A stretch of DNA of 54,814 bases from Opitutus sp. (lineage in GTDB: Bacteria; Verrucomicrobiota; Verrucomicrobiia; Opitutales; Opitutaceae), in the NCBI GenBank assembly GCA_025361365.1, contig JANYAM010000136.1, forward strand, positions 1 through 54,814. Direction: 5' to 3'. Both the position numbers and the translations under genes were made by a program. This document shows positions 35,814 through 46,323 of the stretch, piece after piece. The notes under the pieces are model-generated. The model was not told where the DNA came from. It did no database searches and saw only the letters and a list, made by a program, of their open reading frames with translations. The number at the start of each line of letters is the position of its first letter. Position 1 is the first letter of the stretch.

Positions 35814-36695
35814 ATGCTGTCAGACCGCTCCTATATGCGCAGTGGGTATCCCGGCGGAAGAACTACTTCCACCTATATCTGGCTCGTCTGCGCCATCGTG
35901 GCGATGTTCGTCTTGGAACTCGTGGTCCTGTCCCCAAAACTGGGTGGGGCCGCGGTCCTGGTCCACGAACTCTCGCTCACCGTGGAGGGAGTGCGGGACT
36001 GGCATCTGTGGACGCTACTGACCCATAGTTTCCTGCACAGCACGGGCACTCCCTGGCACATCCTGTTCACGGTGACCGGGCTGATTTTTGTCGGTCGCGA
36101 ACTCGAGCCGGTGGTGGGCGCGAAGCGCTTCCTCTGGCTGTATGCGGGCATGGTGCTGCTCGGCGGACTCGCTTGGACGGCGGTCAACTGGACCCACGGC
36201 ACCCTGCACCTAGGGGCGGGCAGCGCGGTGTTCGGGCTGCTCGTCGTGCTGGCTTGCGTGCACCCGCACATGCAAATGAGTTTTTTCCTCTTTCCGGTTC
36301 AATTCAACATCCGGCACATCGTCTATGCCCTGATTGCCGTGAATGTGCTCGGGTTGCTCCTGTATGAGATTCCGGGGACCCTGCTGCCGCTCGGCATGAC
36401 GCCCTCCGCGCACCTGGGCGGCATGCTGGCGGGTTGGATCTACTTCCGCTACGTGCACGCCAACCACGGATTGGACCGGGCCGCCGGGCTGGCGCTGCCC
36501 GCCTGGCTGCGCCGCTGGCCAAAGTGGAAATCAGCCGCCGCCCTACCCGGCAGTCCCGCCCGCAAGCCCTCCGCCAACCTCCGGGCGGAAGTGGACCGGA
36601 TCCTGGACAAGATCAACAGCCAGGGTTTTGGCGCCCTGACCGACCAGGAAAAACGCGTGCTGGACGAGGCGAAGGACCTGTTGAGCCGGCATTAA
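35814..36695 (+). CDS. Rhomboid-family intramembrane serine protease
   Basis: The product is 293 aa from ATG 35814; Met8 (35835) is a possible start. Six membrane helices are visible. The nucleophile is S137 in GAGSAVFG, and the partner His is in SAHLGGMLAGW. The loop HSFLHSTGTPWHILF matches the rhomboid H-x-x-x-H region, but the usual Asn of the oxyanion site appears replaced by Thr. The C-terminal cytoplasmic tail (about 255-293: VDRILDKINSQGFGALTDQE) is a short helical domain often attached to rhomboids in this part of the tree. Confidence 0.9.
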   Translation: MLSDRSYMRSGYPGGRTTSTYIWLVCAIVAMFVLELVVLSPKLGGAAVLVHELSLTVEGVRDWHLWTLLTHSFLHSTGTPWHILFTVTGLIFVGRELEPVVGAKRFLWLYAGMVLLGGLAWTAVNWTHGTLHLGAGSAVFGLLVVLACVHPHMQMSFFLFPVQFNIRHIVYALIAVNVLGLLLYEIPGTLLPLGMTPSAHLGGMLAGWIYFRYVHANHGLDRAAGLALPAWLRRWPKWKSAAALPGSPARKPSANLRAEVDRILDKINSQGFGALTDQEKRVLDEAKDLLSRH

Positions 36696-36832
36696 TGGTG
36701 CTTCGGCCCAAGCCCCGAGGAGCGAATCAGGCCGTTAGCGCGTGAAATAGCTGGAAAAGCAGTTTGCCGTTTTATGGAAACAAATCTCCCTTAACGTCCT
36801 CTAATCGCTACCTCTTTGCTCATCCCCTCGCT

Positions 36833-39043
36833 GTGAATCTACCCTTTCGTTCTCCCGCCAAGTTCCTCGTCCTCACCCTGCTCCTCCTCACCGCCGCGCG
36901 CGCGGTGCCGGATCGTGAATTCAAGACGACGCCAGTCATGCGCCTTGAGACGCGCACGCTGGTGCAGTTGCTCGAGGCCTACCACTACAACAAGGACGGC
37001 GTCTCGGCGAAGGACTTCCCGGACCTGATCACCGATTACATGAAGGAGGGGCTCGACCCCCAGCGCCTGTTCTTCACGACGGAAGATGAAAAAAACTTCC
37101 GCGCCCAGTTCGGCCCGCGCATCGAGACGGACCTCGCCTATCTGGGCAACATCGACACCGCGTTCACCATCTTCCAGACCTACGAAGAGCGCGTGAAGGC
37201 GCGCGCCGCCTGGATCTCGGAGGAACTGAAGAAGGACTACGATTTCACCAGCCGGGAGGTCTACGCCCCCGACCGCAGCAAGACCGAGTTCCCCGCCAAC
37301 GCGACCGCGGCGGACGACCTGTGGCGCCGGCGCATCAAATACGAGATCCTGCAGGACATGCTGAACAAGAAGACCCAGGAGGAGGCCAAGGCCAGCATCC
37401 ACAAACGCTATGAGCGCATGGTCAAAAACGTCGGGGACATCGAGCCGCTCGACGTGCAGGAGCTGTTCCTCTCCGCATTCACCCGGATGTATGACCCGCA
37501 TTCGTCCTATCTTTCTTCCGACACGCTGAAGGACTTCAGCATCCAGATGAAGCTCTCCCTCATCGGCATCGGCGCCGTGCTGGGCATCGAGGACGACGGC
37601 AACTGCGTGGTCAAGGAGGTCAAGGCCGGCAGCCCCGCCGACCTCAGCGGCCAGATCCACGTGAACGACAAGATCGTCGCCGTGCAGCAGCAGGGCGGCG
37701 AGTCCATCGAGGTCATCGGCATGAAGCTGCGCCGGATCGTCGAGATGATCCGCGGCGACAAGAATACCAAGGTCACCCTGACCGTCCTGCCGCATGATGC
37801 CGTCGACGCGACCAAAACCAAGCAGGTCCACATCGTCCGCGACGTGATCAAGCTGGACGAGGCCCGGGCCACGGCCTCCATCTACGACCTGCCCGGCGAA
37901 AACAACCAGAGGGTGCCGGTCGGCGTGATCACACTCAACTCCTTCTACGGTCCCTCGGAGGACACCGCTGAGAACGCGGCGAACAAGAACGCCGCGACGC
38001 AGGATGTCGCCGAACTCATCGGCAAGCTGAAGACCCAGGGCATCAAAGCCCTCGTCATCGACCTCCGGCGCAACGGCGGCGGCCTGCTCTCTGAAGCCGT
38101 CGACCTGACCGGTCTGTTCATCCCCCAAGGCCCGGTCGTGCAGGTGCGCGACTCCATGGGCCGCCTCCAGGTGGACAGCGACACCGACACGTCGGTCAGC
38201 TATGAAGGCCCGCTGGCCGTCCTGACCTCGCGCTTCAGCGCCTCGGCTTCCGAGATCTTTGCGGGCGCACTGCAAAACTATGGCCGCGCCGTCATCATCG
38301 GCGACAGCACCACCCACGGCAAGGGCACCGTCCAAGCCGTGCTCGAGATGAAGAATTTCCTGCCCCGGCTCAGCCAGAACATCACTAACACCGGAGCGGC
38401 CAAGCTGACCTACCAGAAATTCTACCTGCCCAACGGCGCCTCCACCCAGAAGAAGGGCGTGACCCCCGACATCACGCTCCCCTCGATCGACGACTTCCTC
38501 CCGATCGGCGAGGCCGACCTGCCGCACGCGCTCATGTGGGACGAGATCAAGTCGACGCCCTTCGACGGACGGCCTCTCGCCAAGGCCTTCGTCCAGCCCC
38601 TGCTGGAAGCCAGCCACGAGCGCCAGCAGTCGCTCGAGGAATTCACCTACTGGAAGAAGAACATCGACTGGACCAAGGAGCGCCTCGAGCAGAAGAACAT
38701 CTCGCTCAACCTCGCCCAGCGCCAGGCCCTCAAGAAGTCGGACGATGAATTCAAGAAGACGATGGACGCCGAGCGCGAACGGCTGGCCAGGAACAATTAC
38801 GCCAGCCGCGAGATCAAGCTCGATACCGTGCTGAAGACCGCCGTCGTCCCGCCCAAGGCGAAGCCCGCGCCGGGCCCCGACGACGGTGACACCGATGCGC
38901 TCGATGAGGAGACCCAAGCCAAGCTGGACGTGCATCTCCGCGAGGCCCTGCGCGTCGTCACGGACGCCCTGCGGCTGAACAAGGATCCGCAATACTGGGC
39001 CGACGGCCGGGCCCCCATCACCGCCTTACACAAAGGCGAATAA
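36833..39043 (+). CDS. C-terminal processing (tail-specific) protease, S41 family
   Basis: The product is 736 aa from GTG 36833, which gives signal peptide PFRSPAKFLVLTLLLLTAARA; a TTG at 36764 is less likely. An N-terminal helical domain (about 30-225) is followed by PDZ (LIGIGAVLGIEDDGNCVVKE, PADLSGQIHVNDKIVAV) and the S41 catalytic core. The Ser is in SRFSASASEIFAG and the Lys in THGKGTVQ. RRNGGGLLSEAVDL is also diagnostic. The long helical C-terminal domain matches Prc/Tsp rather than CtpA. It acts in the periplasm. Its 3' end overlaps the convergent prmC by 18 nt. Confidence 0.94.
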   Translation: MNLPFRSPAKFLVLTLLLLTAARAVPDREFKTTPVMRLETRTLVQLLEAYHYNKDGVSAKDFPDLITDYMKEGLDPQRLFFTTEDEKNFRAQFGPRIETDLAYLGNIDTAFTIFQTYEERVKARAAWISEELKKDYDFTSREVYAPDRSKTEFPANATAADDLWRRRIKYEILQDMLNKKTQEEAKASIHKRYERMVKNVGDIEPLDVQELFLSAFTRMYDPHSSYLSSDTLKDFSIQMKLSLIGIGAVLGIEDDGNCVVKEVKAGSPADLSGQIHVNDKIVAVQQQGGESIEVIGMKLRRIVEMIRGDKNTKVTLTVLPHDAVDATKTKQVHIVRDVIKLDEARATASIYDLPGENNQRVPVGVITLNSFYGPSEDTAENAANKNAATQDVAELIGKLKTQGIKALVIDLRRNGGGLLSEAVDLTGLFIPQGPVVQVRDSMGRLQVDSDTDTSVSYEGPLAVLTSRFSASASEIFAGALQNYGRAVIIGDSTTHGKGTVQAVLEMKNFLPRLSQNITNTGAAKLTYQKFYLPNGASTQKKGVTPDITLPSIDDFLPIGEADLPHALMWDEIKSTPFDGRPLAKAFVQPLLEASHERQQSLEEFTYWKKNIDWTKERLEQKNISLNLAQRQALKKSDDEFKKTMDAERERLARNNYASREIKLDTVLKTAVVPPKAKPAPGPDDGDTDALDEETQAKLDVHLREALRVVTDALRLNKDPQYWADGRAPITALHKGE

Positions 39044-39871
39044 GTAGCGCTCGCGACCAGTGAGGTCGCGGTGCGATTCGGCCCGCGCGTAGCCGGCTTC
39101 CGTCGCCAGTTTGAGCAAGGCTTCGTGCTGCGCGATACCGGTCTCGCACGCCAGCAACCCGCCCGTCGCCAGATAGGGTCGCGCCGCGCGGATGATCTTT
39201 TCCAGATCCGCCGCGCTGTTCGGCCCCGCGGAAAGCGCCAGGCGTGGCTCGAAATCCTTTACTTCCGGCTGAGCCGCCGCGGTCTCCGTGTCCGACAGGT
39301 AGGGCGGGTTGGCCACGATCAGCGGGAATTTCGCGCCCGACGGCACGCCGGCAAACCAATCGGACAGCAGAAACGCCACGCGCCCGTCCAGGCCGCACGC
39401 GACGGTATTCTCCCGCGCCAGCGCCAGCGCCTCCTCGCTGCGATCCACCGCGGTGACCTGGGCCGCCGGATAGGCCTTGGCCAGCGCCAAGGCGATGGCT
39501 CCACTGCCGGTGCCGAGGTCGAGGATGCTCGCCGGCGGAGTCGTCAGGTGCTGCGTCACCAGTTCGATCAACCGCTCCGTTTCGGGCCGGGGGATGAGGG
39601 CCCGCCGGTCCACTTTCAGTTTCAGGCCGGAAAATTCGGTCTCGCCTACGATGTATTGCAGCGGCTCGCGGCCGCCGCGGCGCTTCACCAACGGCCGGAT
39701 CTTCTCCAGCTCAGTCTCGGTCAGCGGCCGCTCAAATTGCAGGTAGAGCTGCATGCGCTTCAAGCCCAGCGCGTGGCCGATGAGCAGCTCGGCATTCAGG
39801 CGCGGCGACTCCACTCCGCGCTGTTCGAAAAAGCCGGTCGTCCGCTTGATGATTTCGAGCACGCTAAGCAT
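39026..39871 (-). CDS. prmC: Peptide chain release factor N5-glutamine methyltransferase
   Basis: The 281-aa product methylates the GGQ glutamine of release factors. The N-terminal helical domain recognises the factor. The SAM motif ILDLGTGSGAIALALAKAYP and the catalytic NPPYLSD motif are both intact. It follows prfA, the gene for its substrate, by one base, so the two are co-transcribed. Confidence 0.96.
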   Translation of the reverse strand: MLSVLEIIKRTTGFFEQRGVESPRLNAELLIGHALGLKRMQLYLQFERPLTETELEKIRPLVKRRGGREPLQYIVGETEFSGLKLKVDRRALIPRPETERLIELVTQHLTTPPASILDLGTGSGAIALALAKAYPAAQVTAVDRSEEALALARENTVACGLDGRVAFLLSDWFAGVPSGAKFPLIVANPPYLSDTETAAAQPEVKDFEPRLALSAGPNSAADLEKIIRAARPYLATGGLLACETGIAQHEALLKLATEAGYARAESHRDLTGRERYLFAFV

Positions 39872-39872
39872 G

Positions 39873-40991
<1,119 letters not shown>

Positions 40992-41096
40992 GCGGGAGAG
41001 CGGGCGGGAAATTGTGAATTGCTTCAGCCGCGGCACGCGGCTTTATCAAGGGCCAAACCAACGGCAGCGCCTGCCGTCTAATAGAATTTATCCGCG

Positions 41097-42122
41097 ATGG
41101 CTTCCACACTCTTCACACAGAACATCATCGCCTGCGTCTGGGATTTTGACAAGACATTGATTCCCGACTACATGCAGGCGCCGCTGTTCCGGCGCTATGG
41201 CATCGACGAGGCGACGTTCTGGGCCGAGACCAACGCCCTGGCGGAGAACTACCGGAAGCGCGGCTACAGCATCGCCCCGGAGATCAGCTACCTCAACCAC
41301 CTGCTGACCTACGTGCTCGCCGGCAAGATGCCCGGCCTGGGCAACAAGGTGCTCCGTGAGTGCGGCGCCGAGATCAAGTTCTACCCCGGGCTACCGAAAT
41401 TCTTCGAGTCCTCCCGGGCCTGGGCCCAAGCCAAGCCCGAATACAGCAAGCACGAGATCCAACTCGAGCACTACGTCGTCAGCACGGGCCTGGCGGAAAT
41501 GATCCGCGGCAGCGCCCTGGCGCCCTACATTGATGCGACCTGGGCCTGCGAGTTCATCGAGAACCCCCTGCAGCCCGGCTTCCTCAAGCAGAAGGAATTC
41601 CCCCTCGAGGCGGCCAACGAGATCGCCCAAATCGGCGTCATGATCGACAACACCACCAAGACTCGCGCCATCTTCGAAATCAACAAGGGCACGAACCGCA
41701 ATCCGGCCATCGACGTCAACGCCAAGGTCACACCGGAGGACCGCCGGATTCCGCTGCAGAACATGATCTATATCGCCGACGGCCCGAGCGACGTGCCCAG
41801 CTTCTCCGTGGTCAAGAAAGGCGGCGGCAAGACCTATGCGGTCTACAATCCGGCCGTGCGGGCCGAGTTCGAGCAGAACGACCGCCTGCGCCACACGGGG
41901 CGCATCGACCACTACGGGCCCGCTGATTACACCGAGAACAGCGCCACGACGAACTGGCTGCACCTGCAGATCGAGAAGATCTGCGACCGCATCGTGGCCG
42001 ATCGCGAGGCGGCGGTCGCTTCACGGGTCACTCGTCCGCCCCGACATCTGAATGCCTCGCCGGAGGAAGAAGCGGCCCGGAAGGCCGCCAAGCTGCCCAA
42101 GCAGTCGTCGTTTCTGGAATAA
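41097..42122 (+). CDS. HAD-superfamily hydrolase
   Basis: The 341-aa product has HAD motif I at VWDFDKTLIP (D16, D18), motif II as VVSTG, and motif IV as YIADGPSDVPSF. A helical cap lies between motifs I and II (about 25-110). This set predicts a Mg-dependent phosphatase, cytoplasmic, with unknown substrate. The C-terminal tail is basic and helical (EEEAARKAAKLPKQ). It is divergent from prfA and convergent with the lysozyme-fold gene. Confidence 0.88.
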   Translation: MASTLFTQNIIACVWDFDKTLIPDYMQAPLFRRYGIDEATFWAETNALAENYRKRGYSIAPEISYLNHLLTYVLAGKMPGLGNKVLRECGAEIKFYPGLPKFFESSRAWAQAKPEYSKHEIQLEHYVVSTGLAEMIRGSALAPYIDATWACEFIENPLQPGFLKQKEFPLEAANEIAQIGVMIDNTTKTRAIFEINKGTNRNPAIDVNAKVTPEDRRIPLQNMIYIADGPSDVPSFSVVKKGGGKTYAVYNPAVRAEFEQNDRLRHTGRIDHYGPADYTENSATTNWLHLQIEKICDRIVADREAAVASRVTRPPRHLNASPEEEAARKAAKLPKQSSFLE

Positions 42123-42141
42123 CCGGCGCGGCCGGTTATTC
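42117..42141. terminator. Symmetric hairpin containing both convergent stop codons
   Basis: GAATAACCGGC-GCG-GCCGGTTATTC is a perfect 11-bp stem. The TAA of the HAD gene (42120-42122) and the TAA of the opposing gene (42136-42138) are both in the arms. There is no long T-run, so bidirectional termination is plausible rather than proven. Confidence 0.65.
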
Positions 42142-42699
42142 GGCCGCGGCGAGCACGAAGCGCGGCGTGTCCTGCAGGATGCGGAAGCGCACCTGGGTGT
42201 CACCGCGCTCGTCGATGTTCAATTCCTCGCTGCGGCCGGCAGGCCGCGCTTCGGAAGCGACGGCAGGCTGCGTGCGCTCCTTCAGGGTGGCGACCAGGTT
42301 GCTCACGCGCTCGGCGTAATTGTAGCTGACGCTGGGCGCCCGGCCCGAAAGCACGGAGTCCACGCCGCAATTCCATGCCATGGCGATGTTGAAGACGCTC
42401 GGCTCGACGCCGGCCTGCTCAAAGGTGCGCTTGATCCACTCGTAGTGCTTCACGGCGACCTCGTCGGCCACCGCGCGATCAATCGCCTGGCGGAAGGGTT
42501 TGTCGGTATGCATGCGCCAGGTGGCCGGGCGGAACTGATACGGCCCCAGCTCACCAAACCGGCCCACATGGGTCTGGTTGGTCGGGTTCTCGACCCAGTT
42601 GATGGCGCGCAAGGTTTCCCAACGGTCGGACGCCCCGGCTACAGATGTAAAACCGAGGAGGCTGACCAACAGGAGGAACTTGAGGAGGTGTCTTTTCAT
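42136..42699 (-). CDS. Secreted lysozyme-fold (lytic transglycosylase-like) protein
   Basis: The 187-aa product has signal peptide KRHLLKFLLLVSLLGFTSVAGA. AINWVENPTNQ supplies the expected catalytic Glu and GRFGELGPYQFRPATW matches the GxxQF block of SLT/lysozyme-like domains. FNIAMAWNCGVDSVLSG is the third block. A tail of about 45 aa after residue 140 has no recognised domain. It probably cleaves peptidoglycan, but family membership is judged by motif only. Confidence 0.75.
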   Translation of the reverse strand: MKRHLLKFLLLVSLLGFTSVAGASDRWETLRAINWVENPTNQTHVGRFGELGPYQFRPATWRMHTDKPFRQAIDRAVADEVAVKHYEWIKRTFEQAGVEPSVFNIAMAWNCGVDSVLSGRAPSVSYNYAERVSNLVATLKERTQPAVASEARPAGRSEELNIDERGDTQVRFRILQDTPRFVLAAAE

Positions 42700-42868
42700 A
42701 TCTCTGAGTGGCCGGGAAGAAGGCCAAAATCAGGACACCGACAAGCCGGAATTTCTCCCAACTATTTTACTCGGGACGAGATGACCCTAGTTTTACCACC
42801 ACACTACGTAACCCATTGGAACTGCACATTTTTACGCGCCGTTCTTGCCCAAAAACTTTCGAGCAAAT

Positions 42869-45541
42869 CTAGCCGTTTTTCTGAGAAATGCCTTCGATCA
42901 GGCGCGCGACCAATGCCGTCCAGCCCGTCTGGTGACTGGCTCCAAGACCCTGCCCGGTCTCGCCATGGAAATACTCATGGAAAAGGACCATGCTCTGCAG
43001 ACGATCCGCGTCGGATTTTGACGCCCCTGCCCCATGGCAAGCCCGCCCACCTTCTGTGCCGGGCAGGAAGAGTTTTACAAGTCGCTTGGACAGTTCCTGG
43101 GCGGCCACTTTCAAGGTCACCTGGTGGCCGCTGCCGGTCGGGAATTCGACCGTGAAGCTGTCGCCGTAGAAGTGGTGGTAGCGCTCGAGGGCTTCGATCA
43201 ACAGGTAGTTGGTCGGGAACCACACCGGGCCGCGCCAGTTCGAGTTACCGCCGAACAAACCCGAGTCCGACTCGCCGGGCACGTAATCCACGCGATATTC
43301 CTGGCCGCCGGCTTGGAGCGTGAAGGGCTGCTCGCCGTAGATTTTCGACAACGACCGAATCCCGTAGGGCGAGAGAAATTCCTTTTCGTCAAAAACGTAG
43401 CGCAGCACGCGCTGGAGCCGCTCCTTCGATGGAATCGCCAGCAGCCGCAGCCCCGTGCCGGATTTGCCCTGGGTCATATAAGAGATGTGCGCCGACAGGT
43501 CCTTGCGGTTTTTCAGAAACCACCGGGTGCGCTTGGCGAAGCCCGGCAGGCGGTCCAGCCGCGCCTCGTCGATGAACTCGACCGCGAACAGCGGGATGAT
43601 GCCCACCGCCGAGCGCAACCGCAGCGGGAAGGTTTTCCCGTCGATCAAGAGCTGGTCGTAATAAAAACCGTCCTCCTCGTGCCACAGGCCGGTGCCGCCG
43701 AGGCTGTTCATCGCGTCGGCGATCGCCACGAAGTGCTCGAAAAACTTCGAGGCGATGTCCTCGTAGGCCGGGTCCTCCTCGGCCAGCTCGAGGGCCATCG
43801 CGAGCATCGTGCTGCAATAAAATGCCATCCACGCCGTCCCATCCGCCTGCTCCAGCTGGCCGCCGGTCGGCAGTGGCTTGGACCGGTCGAACACGCCGAT
43901 GTTGTCGAGCCCGAGGAAGCCGCCGGAGAACAGGTGCCGCCCGCCCGGATCCTTGCGGTTCACCCACCAGGTGAAGTTCACGACGAGCTTCTGGAACACC
44001 CGTGCGAGAAACAGCCGGTCGCGGCCGCCGCGCGGCCCGGTCATCTTGTAGACCCGCCAGCAGGCCCACGCGTGCACCGGCGGGTTCACGTCGGAAAAAT
44101 TCCACTCGTAGGCCGGGATCTGGCCGTTCGGGTGCATATACCATTCGCGCAGGAACAGGTTCAGCTGCTCCTTGGCGAAATGCGGATCGACCTGCGCAAA
44201 GGGGATCATGTGGAACGCCAGGTCCCACGCCGCGAACCACGGATACTCCCACTTGTCCGGCATCGAGATGATATCCCGGGTGAACAGGTGCGGCCAGTCG
44301 CTGTTGCGGCCCTGGCGCCGCGCCGCCGGCGGGGGCGGCTGCTTGGTATCGCCCTCCAGCCAGTCCGCGACGACGAAGTGATAAAACTGCTTCGACCAGA
44401 GTAACCCGGCGTAGGCTTGTCGCGCCACATTGCGCTCCTCCGCGCCCGCGCCCGGCGGCAGGACGCTGGCATAGAATTCCTCCGCCTCCGCCCGCCGGGC
44501 GGCGAAAACCTGGGCGAACCCCTCGCCAAACGGCCGGCCGGGGGCCTCGGCCTCGGCACTAAGCCGCAGGCGCATGACCGCGGTCTCGCCCGGCGCCAGG
44601 TCCAACACCCGGTGTGCCGCGACCTTCGTGCCGTTCCGCTTGGCGTTCACTGCGCCGGCCTGGCCGCGCACCACGTAGTCGTGGAAGGCGTCCTTCACGA
44701 ACGGCCCGGCGTTCTCCGCGTCGAAGAGCCGCGCCGCGTTGGTCTCGTTGTCGGTAAATAGCAGCGGATCGGGCCGGCCATGCGCCGACTCGATCTCCCA
44801 GAAAAACCGCCCCAGCGATTCATGATGCGTCTGCACATGGCCGGGTGCCAGCTGCTGCATCCGCGGCTTGAGCTCGCAGCCGTCGTGCTTGCAGCCCCAC
44901 GACCAGCTATTGCGGAACCACAGGGTCGGCAACAGGTGCAGCGGCGCGCGATCGGGGCCGCAGTTTTTTGCCGAGATCTCGATGAGGATGTCATTCGGTC
45001 CACCCTTGGCGTATTCCACCGCCACCTCAAAGTAGCGGTTCTCGGCGAACACTCCAGTGTCCTCCAATTCGAACTCAGGCACGTTCCGGCCGCGGCGGGC
45101 GTTCTCCTCGCGCAGGCGCGCGTAAGGAAACTCAGCCTGGGGGTAATGATACACCGCCCGCATGTGGCTGTGCGTCGGCGTGCTGGCCGTGTAGAAATAC
45201 GCCTCCTTCACATCCTCCCCGTGGTTGCCTTCCGGGCCGGTCAGGCCGAACAACCGCTCCTTCAGCCGCGGGTCGCGGCCGTTCCACAGCGCGAGCGAAA
45301 AACACAGCCGGCACTCGCGGTCCGTGATGCCCAGCAAACCGTCTTCGCCCCAGCGATAGGCGCGGCTCTCGGCCTGCTCGAAGGTGAAATACTTCCACGC
45401 CTCGCCGTCCGCGGAGTAATCCTCCCGCACCGTCCCCCACTGCCGCTCGGCCAGATACGGGCCCCAGCGCTTCCAGTTTTTTCCGCGGGCGGCGTCCTCC
45501 GCGAGACGGGCATGTTCCGCGGTGGACGGGGCGGGCTTCAT
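42869..45541 (-). CDS. GH63-like (MGH1-type) glucosidase
   Basis: The 890-aa product has no signal peptide. It opens with HARLAEDAARGKNWKRWGPY and WGTVREDYS, as in a widespread bacterial group annotated as glucosidase. The C-terminal two-thirds is an (alpha/alpha)6 barrel of GH63/clan GH-G type (WEYPWFAAWDLAFHMIPFAQ, WNFSDVNPPVHAWACW, NSNWRGPVWFPTNYLLIEAL). Acidic residues in AAWD and the C-terminal ESDSGLFGG region are candidates for catalysis. The substrate is probably an alpha-glucoside such as a storage or compatible-solute sugar. The gene is monocistronic as far as seen. Confidence 0.88.
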   Translation of the reverse strand: MKPAPSTAEHARLAEDAARGKNWKRWGPYLAERQWGTVREDYSADGEAWKYFTFEQAESRAYRWGEDGLLGITDRECRLCFSLALWNGRDPRLKERLFGLTGPEGNHGEDVKEAYFYTASTPTHSHMRAVYHYPQAEFPYARLREENARRGRNVPEFELEDTGVFAENRYFEVAVEYAKGGPNDILIEISAKNCGPDRAPLHLLPTLWFRNSWSWGCKHDGCELKPRMQQLAPGHVQTHHESLGRFFWEIESAHGRPDPLLFTDNETNAARLFDAENAGPFVKDAFHDYVVRGQAGAVNAKRNGTKVAAHRVLDLAPGETAVMRLRLSAEAEAPGRPFGEGFAQVFAARRAEAEEFYASVLPPGAGAEERNVARQAYAGLLWSKQFYHFVVADWLEGDTKQPPPPAARRQGRNSDWPHLFTRDIISMPDKWEYPWFAAWDLAFHMIPFAQVDPHFAKEQLNLFLREWYMHPNGQIPAYEWNFSDVNPPVHAWACWRVYKMTGPRGGRDRLFLARVFQKLVVNFTWWVNRKDPGGRHLFSGGFLGLDNIGVFDRSKPLPTGGQLEQADGTAWMAFYCSTMLAMALELAEEDPAYEDIASKFFEHFVAIADAMNSLGGTGLWHEEDGFYYDQLLIDGKTFPLRLRSAVGIIPLFAVEFIDEARLDRLPGFAKRTRWFLKNRKDLSAHISYMTQGKSGTGLRLLAIPSKERLQRVLRYVFDEKEFLSPYGIRSLSKIYGEQPFTLQAGGQEYRVDYVPGESDSGLFGGNSNWRGPVWFPTNYLLIEALERYHHFYGDSFTVEFPTGSGHQVTLKVAAQELSKRLVKLFLPGTEGGRACHGAGASKSDADRLQSMVLFHEYFHGETGQGLGASHQTGWTALVARLIEGISQKNG

Positions 45542-45594
45542 TGGGGGCGGATGCTACAGGCCGCGGCCCGCTTGGCACGGCAAAACGCCGCGCC

Positions 45595-46323
45595 TTACAG
45601 CAACCGCTGCAGGGCGGCCCGGCCGGCCTTGCCCGCCACCAAGTAGACATGCGCCTCGTCGGCCCAGGCCGCGACGCTCATGCCGTCCCGGTCCAGAAAG
45701 GTCGGCACCGCCGCCAGCGCGGGAAAATCGGCGCGCTGGCCGATGTAGCAATGGAACCACACGCCCTCGCGGTTGAAGCACACCTCGAGGACGTCATGCC
45801 CCTCGTAGCTCACGGTGCGGCAGCCGCCCTTGCGGAGGGCTTCAAAGTTGACCGGCAGGCCGCGCCCCAACCGGATCGCGGGATTGCCCAGCGTGGCTTC
45901 CAGCGAGTCCGTGCCATGACCACCGTGCAGATTCCCGTGCGCCGCATCGGTCATCACATAGCCGGCCAACGCCGTGTCCGCCAGCGCCGGCTTGGGCCAG
46001 AGGGCGAGTGCGGTGGTGAAAATCACGGCAATGGCCGCGGCCGCCGCCAGCAGGGCAGGCGAACGCCACCAGCGCGCCTGGGTCGGGTCGGCCTCGGTCA
46101 CGCGGCCACCGGCGAGGATCGCCTCCCGCAGGCCCGCGGGGGCCGGCACTGCATTGAGCTGCGCGCTGACCGCGCCATCGAAGGCCTGCTGGCGGGCGAA
46201 CCACTCGTGCAGGGCCGGATCGCGCTGGACCTGCTCCAGCGCGGCCTGGAAGGTCGCATCGCTGGCATCGGCCCCATTGGGCCGGTAGCCCTGCAGGATA
46301 AATTTTGCCTCGGCGTTGTTCAT
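45595..46323 (-). CDS. Membrane-anchored anti-sigma factor-like protein
   Basis: The product is 242 aa from ATG 46323. The N-terminal cytoplasmic region (1-88) carries no zinc-binding HxxxCxxC motif, so this is not a ZAS-type factor. One membrane helix (PALLAAAAAIAVIFTTALAL, about 89-108) is followed by a periplasmic domain of about 130 aa containing LEVCFNREGVWFHCYIG. The start overlaps the sigma factor stop by ATGA. Context makes it the likely negative regulator of that sigma factor. Confidence 0.82.
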   Translation of the reverse strand: MNNAEAKFILQGYRPNGADASDATFQAALEQVQRDPALHEWFARQQAFDGAVSAQLNAVPAPAGLREAILAGGRVTEADPTQARWWRSPALLAAAAAIAVIFTTALALWPKPALADTALAGYVMTDAAHGNLHGGHGTDSLEATLGNPAIRLGRGLPVNFEALRKGGCRTVSYEGHDVLEVCFNREGVWFHCYIGQRADFPALAAVPTFLDRDGMSVAAWADEAHVYLVAGKAGRAALQRLL

